46,144 nt of DNA, taken from a virus. The notes under the pieces are model-generated. The model was given only the letters and a program-made list of their open reading frames with translations. It was not told where the DNA came from and searched no databases. Shown piece after piece: positions 44,945 through 46,144 of the stretch. Made by a program: the position numbers and the translations under genes. Where the stretch lies: the IMG/VR virus record IMGVR_UViG_3300010883_000065, positions 1 to 46,144 of that record; one strand, given 5' to 3'. How positions within the stretch are numbered: the first letter of the stretch is position 1; every line of letters starts with the position of its first letter.

Positions 44945-45568
44945 ATGAATTTAGTCGCAATAGACTTTTCAATCACATCTACCGCAGTATGCATCTCTAC
45001 TCCAGAAAAAATACATTGGTTTAGTTTTGTTTCAAATTTAGATCTTAATAAAAAATCATTCAGAGTACATAAAGACTTATCAGACTTAGGTTTGAATATG
45101 ATAGGATATGAAAGAAACAAACCTAAGGAGATTTCTTACACAGAAGAACAATCATTCAAACTTAATAATGCAAACTATTTATCTTATTGTATAATAAATG
45201 CCATAGGTCCATATATCGATGAAGATACTATATTCGGGATTGAGGGATATAGTTATGGTTCTCGTGGTAACGCATTTATAGATCTCATCTCTTACAATAC
45301 ATTCCTCAAATCTAAAATCTTACGAGTATCTGAAAGAGATTTATTAGTATTTGCTCCTAAAACTATTAAGAAAGCTTTTACTAGTAATGGTAATGCTGGT
45401 AAACCTATGATGGTACAAACATTTTGTGAACGTGAGAGCGATGAACTTCTCAACGATCCTTTTCATGAATATGTGAAGTGTGCGGCTTATGGCGATAACA
45501 TCCCTAAACCAATTGACGATCTAGTCGATGCTTTTGCAATAATGGAATACTTAAAAGATTATAGCTGA
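44945..45568 (+). CDS. RuvC-like Holliday junction resolvase/nuclease
   Basis: The 207-aa protein has the RNase H-fold signature of RuvC-type resolvases. The first strand is NLVAIDFSITSTAV (Asp7), then FGIEGYSYGSRGNAFIDLIS (Glu100). Next comes a basic helix near PKTIKKAFTSNGNAGKP, where substrate contacts occur in the family. The acidic end is IDDLVDAFAIMEYL (Asp191/Asp192, Asp195). Large phages often use this family instead of T4 gp49 to resolve branched DNA before packaging. Alternatively it could be a related RNase H-fold nuclease with another target. It follows the 115-aa late gene by 18 bases and precedes an intergenic gap. Confidence 0.72.
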   Translation: MNLVAIDFSITSTAVCISTPEKIHWFSFVSNLDLNKKSFRVHKDLSDLGLNMIGYERNKPKEISYTEEQSFKLNNANYLSYCIINAIGPYIDEDTIFGIEGYSYGSRGNAFIDLISYNTFLKSKILRVSERDLLVFAPKTIKKAFTSNGNAGKPMMVQTFCERESDELLNDPFHEYVKCAAYGDNIPKPIDDLVDAFAIMEYLKDYS

Positions 45569-45768
45569 TCTTTCTATATTACTTTTAACTTTATTACTTA
45601 TAATAATTATATGTAAAGAGTGAGAGTCAGTTTCAACAATGCATAAAAAAAAGTAAATAAATTTTATTGAAACTTTAATTTAGTACATTCATATAATAAA
45701 TAATGGCTATTACAGCGAGTAGTAGTCTATAACTCAAGTGTTTAATTAAAAAAATAAAGTGTAAAATT
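45569..45768 (+). promoter_or_regulatory. Intergenic leader region of the SSB gene
   Basis: This 200-base gap, the longest in the window, precedes the gp32-like gene. It holds an 8-bp inverted repeat AGTTTCAA (45629-45636) / TTGAAACT (45667-45674) around a mostly A/T loop, and a promoter-like TTGAAA (45667) with TATAAT (45692-45697) 19 bases apart. Further on are a nine-codon mini-ORF at 45703-45732 (MAITASSSL) and an A-rich leader (TTAATTAAAAAAATAAAG). T4 gene 32 is translationally self-regulated through its leader, so leader control is possible here. No tRNA or clear terminator was seen. Confidence 0.4.
45703..45732 (+). other. Nine-codon mini-ORF upstream of SSB
   Basis: ATG-to-TAA frame encoding MAITASSSL, 36 bases before the SSB start, downstream of TATAAT and an A-rich leader. 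It could be a leader peptide or an accident of AT-rich sequence. Confidence 0.25.
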
Positions 45769-46144
45769 ATGAGTGAATTTGATTTATTTAATTTGTCTTT
45801 AGAAGATTTTCAATCTAAGGATGATGCAACAGAAACAAAAGGACCTGGTTTATATAAAGCCAATCCAACCGAAGGAAAAGATAACGTATACAGATCTGTT
45901 ATCCGATTCTTACCAAACCACAAAGATCCAAAAAATTCTATAGTTAAGAAATTCTCTTACTGGTTAGAAGATTCTCAAGGTAACGCAGGTTACTTCGATT
46001 GTCCATCTACAGTAGGTGAGAAATCTATTATAGGAGATACATATTGGAAACTTGCGAAATCTCAATCAGCTTTCGATCAAAAACAAGCAGAAAAAATTAG
46101 AAGAAAGGAATACTACTTCTCAATTATTCAAATTGTTAAAGATC
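45769..46144 (+). CDS. 32: Single-stranded DNA-binding protein, gp32-like (partial, 3' end missing)
   Basis: The 125 visible residues match the N-terminal half of T4-type gp32, which coats ssDNA during phage replication and recombination. After an acidic N-terminal arm the OB core starts at NVYRSVIRFLPNHKD (40-53). A strand SYWLEDS and YFDCPSTVGE (75-84) follow, then SIIGDTYWKLAKS and RRKEYYFSIIQIVKD at the edge of the window. The region that holds the zinc ligands in T4 gp32 (His64, Cys77, Cys87, Cys90) has only one Cys (Cys78), so the zinc site appears absent, as in cyanophage relatives. The start is clear from the A-rich leader. The acidic C-terminal tail lies outside the window. Confidence 0.82.
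   Translation, partial: MSEFDLFNLSLEDFQSKDDATETKGPGLYKANPTEGKDNVYRSVIRFLPNHKDPKNSIVKKFSYWLEDSQGNAGYFDCPSTVGEKSIIGDTYWKLAKSQSAFDQKQAEKIRRKEYYFSIIQIVKD

Overview
The window is a continuous piece of a large, AT-rich, tailed-phage genome with a contractile (myovirus, distantly T4-like) tail. Every supported gene lies on the + strand and genes are packed with gaps of a few to tens of bases or short overlaps. The structural set fits a contractile-tail phage: a LysM/gp53-like protein, a gp27-like hub, an OB-fold spike, gp25, gp6 and a chain of giant baseplate/fibre proteins. The two ends carry replication and nucleotide genes: dCMP deaminase, a HAD phosphatase, a RuvC-like resolvase and a gp32-type ssDNA-binding protein. 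A Bacteroidota (probably flavobacterial) host is inferred from three features: almost no Shine-Dalgarno sites and A-rich leaders, low GC, and a secreted protein whose signal peptide is followed by Gln at the predicted +1 position (the Bacteroidetes 'Q-rule').

Layout. 1-1673: end of an unknown gene, a small unknown gene, then an overlapping HAD phosphatase and dCMP deaminase. 1718-5362: late genes, including an 832-aa virion-type protein with three collagen-like stretches separated by globular domains. 5393-7397: six small overlapping genes of unknown function, one with four zinc-type cysteines. 7429-14036: baseplate hub and spike unit. 14091-15263: a four-repeat S1-type RNA-binding protein inside the late tail region. 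15294-19940: a large protein ending in a beta-helix-like tail, a structural protein, then the gp25 and gp6 wedge genes. 19945-40730: five long and one shorter baseplate/fibre proteins (1482, 211, 686, 1234, 1940 and 1343 aa). 40752-41682: a tightly coupled trio of small coiled-coil or membrane proteins that could belong to lysis. 41683-44548: two more structural proteins. 44579-45568: a small protein with a capsid-targeting-like N-terminus and a glycine-zipper C-terminus, then the RuvC-like nuclease. 45769-end: gp32-like SSB, cut by the window edge.

Regulation. A recurring ATATATAA/G box sits 10-37 bases before the start codons of many unit-leading genes and probably marks phage late promoters. 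Exact copies of the T4 late consensus TATAAATA occur at three places. No tRNA, CRISPR array, insertion sequence or integrase was seen, and no gap longer than about 200 bases lacks a gene.

The least expected items are the S1-like protein in a late tail operon, the T4-internal-protein-like N-termini on two otherwise unrelated proteins, and the small membrane-protein trio. Assignments to T4 gene numbers rest on motif recognition and gene order by eye, not on database searches.
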